Assembly (NCBI GenBank): GCA_905181705.1
Contig: CAJIYP010000001.1
Coordinates: forward strand, 310,001-374,000
Reading direction: 5' to 3'
From: Cryomorphaceae bacterium BACL29 MAG-121220-bin8
Lineage (GTDB): Bacteria > Bacteroidota > Bacteroidia > Flavobacteriales > Flavobacteriaceae
DNA: 64,000 nt
In this document: positions 20,798-31,733 of the stretch, one piece after another
Numbering within the stretch: the first letter of the stretch is position 1
How the letters are laid out: every line of letters begins with the position of its first letter
Program-made: the position numbers and the translations under genes
The notes under the pieces: model-generated
Database searches by the model: none
What the model saw: only the letters and a program-made list of their open reading frames with translations
What the model was told of the DNA's origin: nothing

Positions 20798-20884
20798 TCA
20801 AAGTGCTGAAGCCGTTAGAAGAATGAACTTGGCATTAAAAGAAAATTAATATTGCAAGACTCTTTTCTTAAGCTGTGTTATTAA

Positions 20885-20915
20885 TTGCTTTATCTTGTAG
20901 GAAATCATATATTTG
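20885..20915 (+). promoter_or_regulatory. Bacteroidota-type promoter of secDF
   Basis: TTG at 20885-20887 and a perfect TATATTTG at 20908-20915 are separated by 20 bases, the standard -33/-7 spacing of the Bacteroidota housekeeping sigma factor. The secDF start is 38 bases downstream of the -7 box. Confidence 0.6.
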
Positions 20916-20953
20916 CTCGTTTTTAAAAAAGAAATTTTCTTAAAATTAATTTT

Positions 20954-23899
20954 ATGCAAAATAATGGACTTATAAAGTTTTTTGCTTTTTGTTTCGGCTT
21001 AGTAAGCTTATATCAAATTTCATTTACTTTCATTAGCTCTGGTGTTGAGAATAACGCTACAGAGTATTCGATTAACTCAATTTCTGAAAAAGAGGCAAAT
21101 TTTTCTACAAAAAGACAAGAGAAATATGCTAATTATTTGGACTCTATTTCTGATCAAAAAATTCTTGGATTTACAACATATAAAAGCGCTAAATCAAAAG
21201 AACTTAATAAAGGTTTGGATTTAAAGGGTGGTATTAATGTTATTTTACAAATATCTGTTAAAGATATTTTACTAGGCTTAGCAGAGAACTCTAGAGATCC
21301 AATTTTTAATAATGCACTTAATAATGCAGATGAATTACAAAAAGATTCAAATGAAACTTATCTTAGAATCTTTTTTCATTTCTTTTGACGAAATTAAGGG
21401 AGATTCTAGTTTAGCTTCTCCGGATATTTTTGCAAATAGATCTTTAAGTGATGTGGTTAATTTTGAAATGACAGATGAAGAAGTTAAGCCAATTATTAAA
21501 CAAAAAATTGACGAATCCATTGTATCAGCTTTTGAAGTTTTAAGAAAAAGAATTGATAAGTTTGGAGTTACACAACCTAACATACAAAGACTTGGCAACT
21601 CTGGAAGAATATTGGTAGAGCTACCTGGAGCAAAGGATGTAGCTAGGGTCCAGAATTTATTACAAAGTACAGCTCAATTAGAGTTTTGGGTAACCGAAAA
21701 AAACGATTCCTTTTTAAACTTTTTATCTGAAGCCAATGAAGTTTTAAAAGAAATTTTAGTTGAAGATGAAGTTGAGTTAATAGAAAATGAAACCTCAAAA
21801 ATTGATGACTTATTAGCAGATGTTGAAGCAAATGATTCAATAGGCTCTTCTGTTAAAAATCCATTTTATGACTATTTAGTAGGAACTGGTTATCAAGGGG
21901 GCCCTGTGATTGCCCAGTTTTTTGCAAAAGATCAAAAAAAGATTGAGGAATATTTATCCATGCCTCAAGTAAGAAAGTTATTACCTGCGGATAAAAGATA
22001 TACAAGTTTTTATTTGGCAAACCTGATGCGAATTCAAAAATAGTAGATTTATATGCAATTCAGTCTAACAGAGATAACCAACCACCTTTAAGTGGTAGTG
22101 TTGTGGTAGATGCTAGTCAAAGTTACGATCAAATTGGATCTCCATCTGTTTCAATGCAGATGAATGGAAAAGGAGCTAGGAAGTGGGAAGAAATGACTGG
22201 AAATGCGTATAAAGAAAAAAGTAATATAGCAATTGTTCTAGACGAAATAGTTTATTCTGCTCCTGGAGTTTCTAAAGGAGCAATTTCTGGTGGAAGGTCA
22301 GAAATTTCTGGACAATTTACACTAAATGAAGCCATTGATTTAGCTAATGTTTTAAGAGCGGGTAAATTGCCAGCTTCTGCAGAAATAATTCAATCAGAAA
22401 TAGTAGGTCCTTCTCTTGGTCAAGAGTCAATTGAAAGAGGAGTTAATTCATTTGCAATCGCACTAGTATTAGTTCTTATATGGATGACATTTTATTATGG
22501 GAGAGCTGGAATTTATGCTGATACAGCTTTAGTTTTAAACATAGTATTAATATTTGGAATTTTAGCAGGTTTAGGTGCTGTTCTTACTTTGCCTGGTATA
22601 GCAGGTATAGTATTAACAATAGGTATGTCTGTTGATGCGAATGTTCTGATATTTGAAAGAATTAGAGAAGAATTAGCAAAAGGAAAAGGTCAAAAACAGG
22701 CTGTGAGTGATGGTTTTAGTAATGCTCTTTCTTCAATATTAGATGCTAATATAACTACAGGTTTGACAGCTCTAATATTATTTATTTTTGGATCGGGTCC
22801 AATTAAAGGATTTGCTACAACTCTTTTAATTGGTATTGCCACTTCTTTATTCACAGCAATATTTATTACTCGAATGTTAGTAGATGCAAGAATCAGTAAA
22901 GGAAAAAGTTTAGATTTTTCAACCACTTTAACTAAAAATTTATTCAGTAATTTAAAAATATCTTTTTTACAAAAAAGAAAATTTGCTTATATGTTTTCTT
23001 TATCGCTTCTAAGTATAGGAATTTTTTCACTTTTCACTAATGGATTAAATCAAGGTGTTGATTTTGTTGGTGGAAGATCTTATACTGTTAGGTTTGAAAG
23101 TAATATAAATCAAAGTCAAATACAGTCTGATTTAATTGCAGTTCTAGGAAATGCTGAGGCTAAAACTTTCGGATCTGATAATCAATTAAAAATTACAACT
23201 AATTATAAAGTTGATGTGGAAGGTTCTGAGGTAGATTCAGAAATTCAGCAAATAATGTTTTCTGCACTAAAAAAACATCTTCCTGATGGTTTAATTTATG
23301 ATGATTTTGTTAATGGTTCTGATGAAAAACAAGTTGGTATAATGTCATCAATTAAGGTCGGTCCAACTATCGCAGATGATATTAAAACAAATTCATTTTA
23401 TGCTATTTTTGGTTCCTTAATTATTGTATTTCTATATATCTTAATAAGATTTAGAGATTGGCAGTACTCTTTAGGTGCTGTTGCAGCAGTTTTCCATGAC
23501 GTTTTAATTGTACTTGGAGTATTTTCTATATCCTACTCATTCATGCCTTTTAATATGGAGATAAATCAAGCCTTTATTGCGGCGATTTTGACTGTAATTG
23601 GGTATTCACTTAATGATACCGTTGTTGTATTTGATAGAATTAGAGAGTTCAGATTTATTAATAAATCTTGGGAATTTAGTAAGACAGTTAATGGAGCTTT
23701 AAACTCTACTCTTAGTAGAACTTTGAATACTTCCTTCACAACCTTAGTCGTTCTTTTAGCAATATTTATATTTGGAGGAGAATCTATTCAAGGATTTATG
23801 TTCGCTCTTATTATTGGGGTTATGGTAGGAACATATTCCTCAGTATTTATTGCTACGCCAGTGATGTTTGATACCTTGAGAAAAAGTTTAAAAAAGTAA
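20954..23899 (+). CDS. secDF: Fused SecD-SecF translocase subunit (two frameshifts)
   Basis: SecDF is the proton-driven RND-type partner of SecYEG that pulls proteins across the inner membrane. The first part (from 20954) has a membrane helix and LNKGLDLKGGINVILQ, the SecD signature. The middle is the periplasmic P1 region. The last part (from about 22103) has the SecD membrane domain (GMSVDANVLIFERIREEL), then SecF (GVDFVGGRSYTVRF, GYSLNDTVVVFDRIREF). The frame slips +1 near 21360 (NETYL then ESFFISFDE) and -1 near 22010 (SFLFGKPDAN is restored by one T). Corrected, it is one continuous protein of about 980 residues, the usual Bacteroidota length. Both slips look like consensus errors. Confidence 0.93.
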
Positions 23900-23900
23900 T

Positions 23901-24752
23901 TTAAATAGTTTTTTTACTTATCATCATAAAGAATATTCCAATTAATATAAAAGGAATACTTAGCCATTGACCTGTGCTTAAAACTCCTAGTGCATCTTCA
24001 AACCCACCTTGACTTTCTTTTACAAATTCAACTAAAATTCTTATTGAAAATAAACCAGTGAAGAAAAGTCCAAAAAGAAAACCTTTTTGGTTTTTTAAAT
24101 CAGTTTTCCAATACAATTTCCATAAAATAATAAAAAGAAGAAAATAACCAAAACCTTCATATAATTGTGCAGGATGTCTTGGGTATATTTCTCCATCATT
24201 TAAAAAGACTACTCCGAAGTTTGATCCGGTGTATTTACCTACAATTTCTGAGTTAAAAAAGTTTCCGATTCTAACAAACATTCCCCCTATTGAAATGGGA
24301 ATTACAATTCTATCAAAAATCCATAAAATAGAATCATACTTAAATTTATATTTGTATATATACATTGAGGTAACAATTCCAATTGCAGCCCCATGACTAG
24401 CTAAACCTCTATATCCTACAAACTTAAAACCATCAATTATTCCAAATAATAGAGAACCATTAGGGTCTTTTTTAATAGGTAAGAAAATTTCTAATAAATT
24501 ATTTTGAAAATATTCCCAGTTATAAAAAAAAACTTCACCGAGTCTAGCACCAATCAGTGTGCCCAATACAATATAAATAAATAAAGGTTCAACAAGTTCA
24601 ACTGGTTTTTTATCATTAATGTATATTTTATTAATGATGTAATAACCTAAAGAAAAAGCAACTATAAACATTATGCTATACCAATGAATAGCAACTGGTC
24701 CAATTTCAAGAAAAATTGGATTTGGAGCCCATTCTATTTTCAAAAAAGTCAT
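23901..24752 (-). CDS. lgt: Prolipoprotein diacylglyceryl transferase
   Basis: A 283-residue inner-membrane enzyme that transfers diacylglycerol from phosphatidylglycerol to the lipobox cysteine of prolipoproteins; this window alone encodes several such substrates. The Lgt signature GGMFVRIGNFFNSEIVGK is present, with the conserved GYRGLASHGAAIG (catalytic His) and YPRHPAQLYEG. About seven hydrophobic segments are visible. It is the last gene of a run reading folE-cysS-yidD-lgt. It is convergent with secDF with only one base between them. Confidence 0.95.
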   Translation of the reverse strand: MTFLKIEWAPNPIFLEIGPVAIHWYSIMFIVAFSLGYYIINKIYINDKKPVELVEPLFIYIVLGTLIGARLGEVFFYNWEYFQNNLLEIFLPIKKDPNGSLLFGIIDGFKFVGYRGLASHGAAIGIVTSMYIYKYKFKYDSILWIFDRIVIPISIGGMFVRIGNFFNSEIVGKYTGSNFGVVFLNDGEIYPRHPAQLYEGFGYFLLFIILWKLYWKTDLKNQKGFLFGLFFTGLFSIRILVEFVKESQGGFEDALGVLSTGQWLSIPFILIGIFFMMISKKTI

Positions 24753-24780
24753 AAATTATTTTTAATAAATATAATTAAAA

Positions 24781-25002
24781 TTAAGGTACTGGATCGAATC
24801 CTTTTCCTCCCCAAGGATTACATTTAATGATTCTTTTAAATGACAAAATAGATCCTTTAATAATTCCATATTTTATTAAACTCAATTTCGTGTATTCTGA
24901 GCAAGTTGGTGAATAACGGCATGTAGAGGGTAGTAAAGGAGAGATAATAATCTGATAAAACTTAATAATTAAAAGAAAAGGATATACAATGATTCTTCTC
25001 AT
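24781..25002 (-). CDS. yidD: Membrane protein insertion efficiency factor YidD
   Basis: A 73-residue protein with an amphipathic N-terminal helix ([20 protein letters not shown]) and the three family cysteines in [11 protein letters not shown] and [14 protein letters not shown]. YidD assists YidC in inserting inner-membrane proteins. Its start overlaps the cysS stop by one base, so translation is probably coupled. Confidence 0.95.
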   Translation of the reverse strand: MRRIIVYPFLLIIKFYQIIISPLLPSTCRYSPTCSEYTKLSLIKYGIIKGSILSFKRIIKCNPWGGKGFDPVP

Positions 25003-26489
25003 TAAATCATTTTGTAGGAAGATTCATTTTTATCGTCATTTAATTGGACCCCAATTTTTAATAGATCATCTCTTATTTGATCAGATAATTCAAAATTTTT
25101 ATTTACTCTAGACTGATTCCTCAGTTTAATTAATAACTGTATTAGTTCAGATGATATTTTATTATCAAGTGTGTTCTTTTCCTTATTTGTTTTTAATCCT
25201 AGAATATCGTGGAGAAAAACTTCCAATGTATATTTTATTTTTTCTTTGTCTTTTTTGTTTAAGTTCTTGGCACCTAAATAAACATTATTTATAAACTTTA
25301 GACACTCAAAAATCTCAGCAATAAGCATGGGTGTGTTAAAATCATCATTCATTCTAGAATAACAATTAGAGATCCATTTATCTACATCAAAATCAGAGGT
25401 TTTATTATTACTGTCTAAATTTGAAATCAAATTAAATCCATCGAGTAGTTTATTTAAACCTTTTTCTGAAGCTAGTAGTGCATCGTTACTAATATCTAAT
25501 ATACTTCTGTAATGAGCCTGATAAATAAAAAATTTAACCACGTTTGGATTAAATTTTTTACTTAGAACTTTATTATTTCCTGAAAAAATTTCATTTGGTA
25601 AAATAAAATTATCTATTGATTTAGACATTTTTTTACCATTTAAAGTTAGCATATTGGTGTGCATCCAATATTTTGCTGGATTTTTATTGTTTATAGCTTC
25701 AGATTGAGCAATTTCACAATCGTGATGTGGAAATTTTAAATCCATACCTCCACCATGAATATCAAAATAATCACCCAGGTATTTTTTACTCATTGAAGTA
25801 CATTCTAAATGCCAACCAGGAAAACCTTTACCCCAGGGTGAATTCCAAAACATTATGTGATTCTCTTCTGCTTTTTTCCATAGCGCGAAATCTTGAGGAT
25901 TTTTTTTATCTGAACTACCATCAAGAGCTCTAGAATTATTCATCATATCTTCAATTTTTCTACCGCTCAATTTTCCATAAGTCCCCTTTTCATTAAACTT
26001 TAATACATCAAAGTATATAGAACCATTTTTTTCATAGGCATAACCTGATTCAAGTATTAATTTGATACTATCAATTTGTTCAATTATGTGTCCAGTTGCT
26101 GTTGGCTCAATATTAGGAGCAAGAGTATTAAATTTCTCCATTATTTGATGAAAATCCAATGTGTACTTTTGAACAATTTCCATTGGCTCAAGTTTTTCAA
26201 TTCTTGCTTTTTTAGAAATTTTGTCTTCACCAGAATCACTATCATTTTCTAAATGACCCACATCTGTTAAGTTTCTTACATACCTAACTTTATATCCTAA
26301 ATGTGATATATATCTATTTATTAAATCAAAAGAAATAAAGGTTCTGCAATTACCTAAATGAGCATTGTTGTATACTGTTGGACCACAAACATACATCCCA
26401 ACACTATTATTATTAATAGGAACAAAAGGTTCCTTTTTTCCAGAAAGAGAGTTGTATATTTTTAAATCTTTAAAATAATCAGATTTCAT
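25002..26489 (-). CDS. cysS: Cysteine--tRNA ligase
   Basis: A complete 495-residue class I synthetase that charges tRNA-Cys. The HIGH-like motif is in [13 protein letters not shown], the zinc ligands include MYVCGPT and the later GWHLECTSM with HHDCE, and the KMSKS loop is intact in GKKMSKSID. The C-terminal DALR-type helical domain follows. It lies between folE (16 bases upstream) and yidD. Confidence 0.97.
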   Translation of the reverse strand: MKSDYFKDLKIYNSLSGKKEPFVPINNNSVGMYVCGPTVYNNAHLGNCRTFISFDLINRYISHLGYKVRYVRNLTDVGHLENDSDSGEDKISKKARIEKLEPMEIVQKYTLDFHQIMEKFNTLAPNIEPTATGHIIEQIDSIKLILESGYAYEKNGSIYFDVLKFNEKGTYGKLSGRKIEDMMNNSRALDGSSDKKNPQDFALWKKAEENHIMFWNSPWGKGFPGWHLECTSMSKKYLGDYFDIHGGGMDLKFPHHDCEIAQSEAINNKNPAKYWMHTNMLTLNGKKMSKSIDNFILPNEIFSGNNKVLSKKFNPNVVKFFIYQAHYRSILDISNDALLASEKGLNKLLDGFNLISNLDSNNKTSDFDVDKWISNCYSRMNDDFNTPMLIAEIFECLKFINNVYLGAKNLNKKDKEKIKYTLEVFLHDILGLKTNKEKNTLDNKISSELIQLLIKLRNQSRVNKNFELSDQIRDDLLKIGVQLNDDKNESSYKMI

Positions 26490-26505
26490 TATGAGTTAAA
26501 GTGAA

Positions 26506-27174
26506 CTATTCGTTACGAATATAATCTAAAAATTCTCTTTTTACATTTTGATCTTTGAATTTACCTCCAAATTCACCGGTTACTGTACTGCAATCAACAT
26601 GTCTAATCCCTCTAGAATTAACACACATGTGTTTGGCGTCAATAACACATGCTACATCCTCAGTTTTTAGCATTTTTTGTAAGGTCTTAACGATTTGTAT
26701 TGTTAATCTTTCTTGAACTTGCGGTCTTCTTGAAAAATAGTCAACAACTCGGTTCATTTTTGAAAGGCCAATAACATTGTTGTTAGAAAAATAAGCAACA
26801 TGAGCTTTACCGTAAATTGGTAAAAGGTGGTGCTCACAGGTTGAAAAAACAGTAATATTTTTTTCTACCAGCATTTCAGAATATTGATATTTATTATCAA
26901 ATGTTGACCCTTTAGGCATGTTTTCTGGATTTAGTCCAGCAAAAATTTCATTTACATATGCTTTGGCTACTCTTTTTGGAGTTCCTTTTAAACTGTCGTC
27001 ACTCATGTCCATTCCCAACGTAAAAAGAATTTCTTGTACATTCTTTTCAATTATTGAAATTTTTTCAGCATCTGATAATTTGAATGCATCCTTTCTCAGT
27101 GGAGTATCAATAGAAAAGTTTTTGTGATCTGAATCAATTAATTCTAAATCCTCTAGAAACTTGTTATATTTCAT
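26506..27174 (-). CDS. folE: GTP cyclohydrolase I
   Basis: A 222-residue type I enzyme that converts GTP to dihydroneopterin triphosphate for folate synthesis. Zinc ligands appear in FSTCEHHLLP (Cys and His) and CVIDAKHMCVNSRG (second Cys); QERLTIQI is the substrate helix. The N-terminal 30 residues are a variable tail. folP for the same pathway is present at 57238-58068 but is not linked. First gene of the folE-cysS-yidD-lgt run. Confidence 0.96.
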   Translation of the reverse strand: MKYNKFLEDLELIDSDHKNFSIDTPLRKDAFKLSDAEKISIIEKNVQEILFTLGMDMSDDSLKGTPKRVAKAYVNEIFAGLNPENMPKGSTFDNKYQYSEMLVEKNITVFSTCEHHLLPIYGKAHVAYFSNNNVIGLSKMNRVVDYFSRRPQVQERLTIQIVKTLQKMLKTEDVACVIDAKHMCVNSRGIRHVDCSTVTGEFGGKFKDQNVKREFLDYIRNE

Positions 27175-27260
27175 ATCAATTATTTGTAAGACAAAGATAA
27201 TTAAAGATTACTAAATAAAATAATAGATTTTACTTATTAAGACATAAGTAGTTCTCAATT

Positions 27261-28766
27261 TTAGAATTTAAAAATTAAGGATAAGTTGGAGAGAGAGTGG
27301 TCTGTATCAATTTGAGCTAAATCAGTTAAACCTGAATCAAATAATTGATGTTTTTTATTAGATTTTAGGAGTTTATGAGAAAAGTTAACAATTGTTTCAC
27401 CAAAATCATATCCAAACCCAAAGGAGAATGATTTTGAATCTCCCATCATATCTAAATTCTTGTAAGGACTCGATATTTTTGTAAAACCTCCTCTAAAACT
27501 AAATTTTTCTATTCTAATTTCACTTCCCATTCTAATGTCAAGTGTATTTGTAAGTTTGGTATTGATATCTCTGTTGATAGTTAAAAAATCTCTGTTTGGT
27601 TTTAATTTAGATTTAGAATAATCTTTACTAACAAGATCGATACTTAATAATCCAAATTTTCCTAGAACAATAGCCGCACTAGTAGTAATTATAGAGGGAG
27701 TGTTTATTTTATAATCTGGATAAGCATTTATTACTTGTGGATTTACTTTATCTTGATATTTAATACCATCAAGGTCTACCGATTGAACTTCAAGGGACTG
27801 GTACGTTTGATCTCTTAAGGTATACCATGTGGGCGATTGATAGGAAAGTCCAAATCGAAAAGAATTAAATTTTACAATTCCACCTAATTGAATAGAAAGT
27901 CCTTCACCTTGAGTTTTTAAACTATTTTCAAAACTAATGCCTGTTATCGCAGAACTCTCCGAAAAATTACTTTCGTTATGCCCTGTGTAATTTTCAATAT
28001 AAACATCATGTGTGTTAACATTCATTCCGAAATAAAAATTCTCTTTGAATTGGATTGCAAAATTGATATTGTATTTAGTATTTACCCCTTTAGTCTCACT
28101 AATATATTGCTGATCAACTCCTTCACTGTAATTTGCTAAAGAGTAAAAACTATTGGAGTCTTTATCATAATTTATAAGGTAAGCCTGATAACCTAAAAAA
28201 GCTTGTTGAGCAGAAAAACCATAATTTCCCCCTAAATATTTATATACCCCAGAAACACTTTCATTACTCCCAACACTAAGATCTGCAGTACTAAGACCAA
28301 TTGAATTATTTAAAAAAAACTTGTCTATGGAGTTCGAAGAGTTTCTTCCCTTAATAACAAAATTATTTTTAAAAGAATTATTTGTTTGAGCATTAAATCC
28401 AAAAGAAATTTTATTGATATTTCCTTCCCCAGTATTTTTCAATAGCCATATAGCTCCACCTTGATTAAACGAGAAATTATTATCATCTTCACTTTCAGGG
28501 TTATTAAAGAAACTTGTTTTGTTTTCTTTTTTCTCGCTTGATAGCGTAAACCCATATTCATTGTCGTTAAAAACAGCACTTCCTGCAGGATTTATATTGA
28601 TAGCTGAAAGATCTCCTCCCAAAGCTCCAAAAGCACCTCCCATGGATTCAAATCTTGCGGTTCCATTTGGATTGTCCACTAAAAAATTTAATATTTCATT
28701 TACATTTTGAGCACGTGAAAAAATGGAAATAAATAAAAATAAAAATAATATAGACTTTTGTGTCAT
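27261..28766 (-). CDS. OmpP1/FadL-family outer membrane channel
   Basis: A 501-residue outer-membrane beta-barrel with a signal peptide (about residues 1-20, ending SRAQ). The N-terminal ARFESMGGAFGALGGDLSA followed by ININPAGSAVF is characteristic of the FadL/OmpP1/TodX family in Flavobacteriia. Alternating beta strands run to the C-terminal LSLIFKF, whose final Phe fits BAM recognition. FadL-type channels take up long-chain fatty acids or other hydrophobic compounds; the substrate here is unknown. It starts 12 bases after the Tyr/Gly/Ser-rich lipoprotein, so the two are probably one operon. Confidence 0.85.
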   Translation of the reverse strand: MTQKSILFLFLFISIFSRAQNVNEILNFLVDNPNGTARFESMGGAFGALGGDLSAININPAGSAVFNDNEYGFTLSSEKKENKTSFFNNPESEDDNNFSFNQGGAIWLLKNTGEGNINKISFGFNAQTNNSFKNNFVIKGRNSSNSIDKFFLNNSIGLSTADLSVGSNESVSGVYKYLGGNYGFSAQQAFLGYQAYLINYDKDSNSFYSLANYSEGVDQQYISETKGVNTKYNINFAIQFKENFYFGMNVNTHDVYIENYTGHNESNFSESSAITGISFENSLKTQGEGLSIQLGGIVKFNSFRFGLSYQSPTWYTLRDQTYQSLEVQSVDLDGIKYQDKVNPQVINAYPDYKINTPSIITTSAAIVLGKFGLLSIDLVSKDYSKSKLKPNRDFLTINRDINTKLTNTLDIRMGSEIRIEKFSFRGGFTKISSPYKNLDMMGDSKSFSFGFGYDFGETIVNFSHKLLKSNKKHQLFDSGLTDLAQIDTDHSLSNLSLIFKF

Positions 28767-28777
28767 TTAAATTTTAA

Positions 28778-30007
28778 TTATCTGGGTCCTCTTGAACTTC
28801 CTCCACTGCTAGAGGCAGGCGAACTAGGTCTCCCCCCAGAAGAACTGCTACTAGAAGAGGATGGTGGGGAATAAGAAGATCTGCTAGAACTAGAAGAACT
28901 AGATGGGTTAGATCTAGAAACATCATAAGATCTTCCTGAGGAGTTAGAACTTGATGAATTATTAGTTGAACCTGAACTGGTTCTAGATACATTATTAACT
29001 CCAGAGGAGTTTCTGTAATTACTTAATTGGAAGTTTGATTTATTTCCATTGGAAGGTCTAGTGTAGGATGGTCTTGTTCCACTGTTTTGATTAGTACCAC
29101 TAGCACCACCGCCATTTCTTATTTCTCCTTCATTTTGGTAATTTCTAATTGAGCTAGAGTTATTTAGACTTGAACTTTTTAAAGAATAATAAAGTCTATT
29201 TATATTTCTAGTATTGTTTGTTTCATTATCAGAATTACTTGAGTCAGGTGTATTATTACTTTCAGTATCATTCCTTCCTACATTGTAGTTGGAAATAGAT
29301 TTACCCAACATTAATGAAGAACCAGATGAATTTACATTTCCTGAAAGGGAGGAAGATGATTCTAAATTTGTTCCTCTTCTTCCGTTCATATAAGCAATAT
29401 TAGAGTTTCCATATCTCTCGTTTTGAAATTGGTAACTATTGTATCCACCATACCCTCCGTAGTGTCCACCATAATAACCTCCATAACCACCGTAATAACT
29501 TCCATAGCCGTAATAACCTCTGTAGCCCCACGGTCTAAACATGTAATCCCAGTATCCAAATCCGCCATACATTCCATACCCAAACGAGTTAAACGGACTG
29601 TAGAAAGAACTGTAATAAGGGTTGTAAAAAGGACTCCAGTACGAACTATTAAGAGGATTGTCTCTGTAAATAAAATTTATTGATGTAGGATTGTCCCCCC
29701 AAGCACCTTTGCTGCCTGAGTAAGCTAGTTTAGTTCCTGTTGTCTGACTTGAGTAAGAATTAATATCAGTTACAATACTATCATTATTACTTTCATTTAA
29801 ACCATATTCCTCTGCTTTTTGATCAAAATAATTCTTATAATACAAACCGTTTTGATTTGTTTCTTTGGCTGGTTTATTTCCATAAATTCCATCCTCAGAT
29901 GTATATCCATTTGAGTTAAATGAACCACAACTTGTAATAGTAAGGGTTAAGAACAAACAGAAAACAAATTTTGTTTTAAGAATAACTTTAAAAGTTGAAT
30001 TTATCAT
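28778..30007 (-). CDS. Tyr/Gly- and Ser-rich lipoprotein of unknown function
   Basis: A 409-residue lipoprotein (lipobox ITSCG, about Cys27). After a charged segment comes a Tyr/Gly/Phe-rich stretch (about residues 115-195, with WSPFYNPYYSSFYSPF and many GGY units), then an Asn/Ser-rich region and a C-terminal poly-Ser tract ending GGSSRGPR. There is no recognisable enzyme fold; it should be largely disordered and exposed. The Tyr/Gly part resembles adhesive or self-associating low-complexity proteins, but that is only an analogy. It is the likely first gene before the FadL-like porin and is divergent from proS. Confidence 0.7.
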   Translation of the reverse strand: MINSTFKVILKTKFVFCLFLTLTITSCGSFNSNGYTSEDGIYGNKPAKETNQNGLYYKNYFDQKAEEYGLNESNNDSIVTDINSYSSQTTGTKLAYSGSKGAWGDNPTSINFIYRDNPLNSSYWSPFYNPYYSSFYSPFNSFGYGMYGGFGYWDYMFRPWGYRGYYGYGSYYGGYGGYYGGHYGGYGGYNSYQFQNERYGNSNIAYMNGRRGTNLESSSSLSGNVNSSGSSLMLGKSISNYNVGRNDTESNNTPDSSNSDNETNNTRNINRLYYSLKSSSLNNSSSIRNYQNEGEIRNGGGASGTNQNSGTRPSYTRPSNGNKSNFQLSNYRNSSGVNNVSRTSSGSTNNSSSSNSSGRSYDVSRSNPSSSSSSSRSSYSPPSSSSSSSSGGRPSSPASSSGGSSRGPR

Positions 30008-30091
30008 GATTTAAAAATGTTGTTAGAAAAATTAAATTAGTTATTTTAGCAACTGTACATAATTAAACAATTATTATGCCAAAAACAATTT

Positions 30092-31570
30092 ATGGGCAAA
30101 AAACTAACTAAAAGAGAAGACGATTATTCTAAGTGGTATAATGAATTGGTTGTGAAAGCTGACCTTGCTGAAAATTCTTCTGTCAGAGGTTGCATGGTAA
30201 TTAAACCATATGGATATGCTATTTGGGAAAATATGCAAAAACAACTAGATCAGATGTTTAAAGATACTGGTCACCAAAACGCTTATTTCCCATTATTCGT
30301 TCCAAAAAGTTTATTTGAAGCTGAGGAGAAAAATGCGGAAGGATTCGCTAAGGAGTGTGCTATTGTTACTCACTATAGATTAAAAAATGATACAGAGAAT
30401 CCAGGGAAATTAGTAGTAGATGAGAATGCTAAACTAGAAGAAGAATTAATTGTTAGACCAACAAGTGAGGCCATAATTTGGAGCACTTATAAAAAATGGA
30501 TTCAATCCTATAGAGATTTACCAATTTTAATAAATCAATGGGCTAATGTTGTTAGATGGGAAATGAGAACACGCCTTTTTTTAAGAACCGCTGAATTTTT
30601 GTGGCAAGAGGGTCATACTGCCCACGAAACTAAGAACGAGGCAGTGGAGGAAGCTATAACAATGAATGATGTTTATGCTGAATTCGCCCAAAATTATATG
30701 GGCATGCCAGTTATTAAAGGAATTAAATCAGAAAGTGAAAGGTTTGCTGGTGCAGAAGAAACATATTGTATAGAAGCTATGATGCAGGACGGTAAGGCAC
30801 TTCAAGCTGGAACTTCTCATTTTTTAGGCCAAAATTTTGCTAAAGCTTTTGATGTAAAATATGCAAATAAAAATGGTGATCTAGATTATGTTTGGGCTAC
30901 TTCCTGGGGAGTTTCTACTAGATTAATGGGAGCTTTGATAATGACTCATAGTGATGACAATGGACTTGTTCTTCCTCCTAAACTAGCACCTATTCAAGTA
31001 GTAATAATTCCCATTTATAGATCTGAGGAAGAATTTAATTTGGTTTGTAATTATGTTGACCCGGTTATTAAAAAATTGAAGTCCAAAGGAGTAAGTGTTT
31101 TGTTTGATAAAAGAGATAGCTACAAACCTGGTTATAAATTCAATGAACACGAGATTAAGGGAGTTCCAATAAGAATTGTAGCGGGCCCAAAAGATATCGA
31201 AAGTTCAACTTTAGAAATTTTTAGAAGAGATAAAATGGAAAAGGAAACAATAGACTTTGATAAGGTTTATTCTAAAGTAGATTTTTTAATTACGGACATA
31301 CAAGAAAACTTATATAAAAAGGCACAGGATTTTACTAATTCCAGCACTAGAAAAGCAGATACTTTTGAGGAATTTAAAGAACTAATTAACAAAAAAGGAG
31401 GTTTTGTTTCTGCTCATTGGGACGGAACTAAGGAATCAGAAGAAAAAATAAAAAGAGAAACAAAAGCCACTATTCGACTTATTCCAATAGATGGGGTTAA
31501 AGAAAAAGGGAATTGCATATATTCAAAAAAACCTTCTCAACAGAGAGTTTTATTTGCAAAGGCATATTGA
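30092..31570 (+). CDS. proS: Proline--tRNA ligase, archaeal/eukaryotic type
   Basis: A 492-residue class II synthetase of the shorter type lacking the inserted editing domain. It opens [20 protein letters not shown], has the class II motifs [17 protein letters not shown] and [16 protein letters not shown], then the HTH-like anticodon domain ([10 protein letters not shown]) and a zinc-like C-terminal region ending [20 protein letters not shown]. This type is standard in Bacteroidota. The start ATG at 30092 is followed directly by the family N-terminus. It is divergent from the lipoprotein gene and precedes tRNA-Glu. Confidence 0.96.
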   Translation: MGKKLTKREDDYSKWYNELVVKADLAENSSVRGCMVIKPYGYAIWENMQKQLDQMFKDTGHQNAYFPLFVPKSLFEAEEKNAEGFAKECAIVTHYRLKNDTENPGKLVVDENAKLEEELIVRPTSEAIIWSTYKKWIQSYRDLPILINQWANVVRWEMRTRLFLRTAEFLWQEGHTAHETKNEAVEEAITMNDVYAEFAQNYMGMPVIKGIKSESERFAGAEETYCIEAMMQDGKALQAGTSHFLGQNFAKAFDVKYANKNGDLDYVWATSWGVSTRLMGALIMTHSDDNGLVLPPKLAPIQVVIIPIYRSEEEFNLVCNYVDPVIKKLKSKGVSVLFDKRDSYKPGYKFNEHEIKGVPIRIVAGPKDIESSTLEIFRRDKMEKETIDFDKVYSKVDFLITDIQENLYKKAQDFTNSSTRKADTFEEFKELINKKGGFVSAHWDGTKESEEKIKRETKATIRLIPIDGVKEKGNCIYSKKPSQQRVLFAKAY

Positions 31571-31601
31571 TTTCAATTCAAACAAAAGGATCAATATTAA
31601 G

Positions 31602-31632
31602 TTGCAAGTTTGTAACCTTTGAATTACATTTG
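31602..31632 (+). promoter_or_regulatory. Bacteroidota-type promoter for tRNA-Glu
   Basis: TTG at 31602-31604 and TACATTTG at 31625-31632 are 20 bases apart, matching the -33/-7 consensus. The tRNA begins 16 bases after the -7 box. The downstream rpsT gene may be read from the same transcript. Confidence 0.65.
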
Positions 31633-31648
31633 CATTCGTTTTAAATTT

Positions 31649-31720
31649 GGCCCGTTCGTCTATCGGCTAGGACGCCAGGTTTTCATCCTGGTAAGAGGGG
31701 TTCGATTCCCCTACGGGCTA
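31649..31720 (+). tRNA. tRNA-Glu (TTC)
   Basis: A 72-nt cloverleaf. The acceptor stem pairs GGCCCGT with ACGGGCT (with G1-U72), the D arm is GTCTATCGGCTAGGAC, the anticodon loop TTTTCAT carries TTC, and the T arm is GGGGTTCGATTCCCC. CCA is not encoded. It lies 13 bases upstream of rpsT. Confidence 0.96.
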
Positions 31721-31733
31721 CTAAATTAATAAT

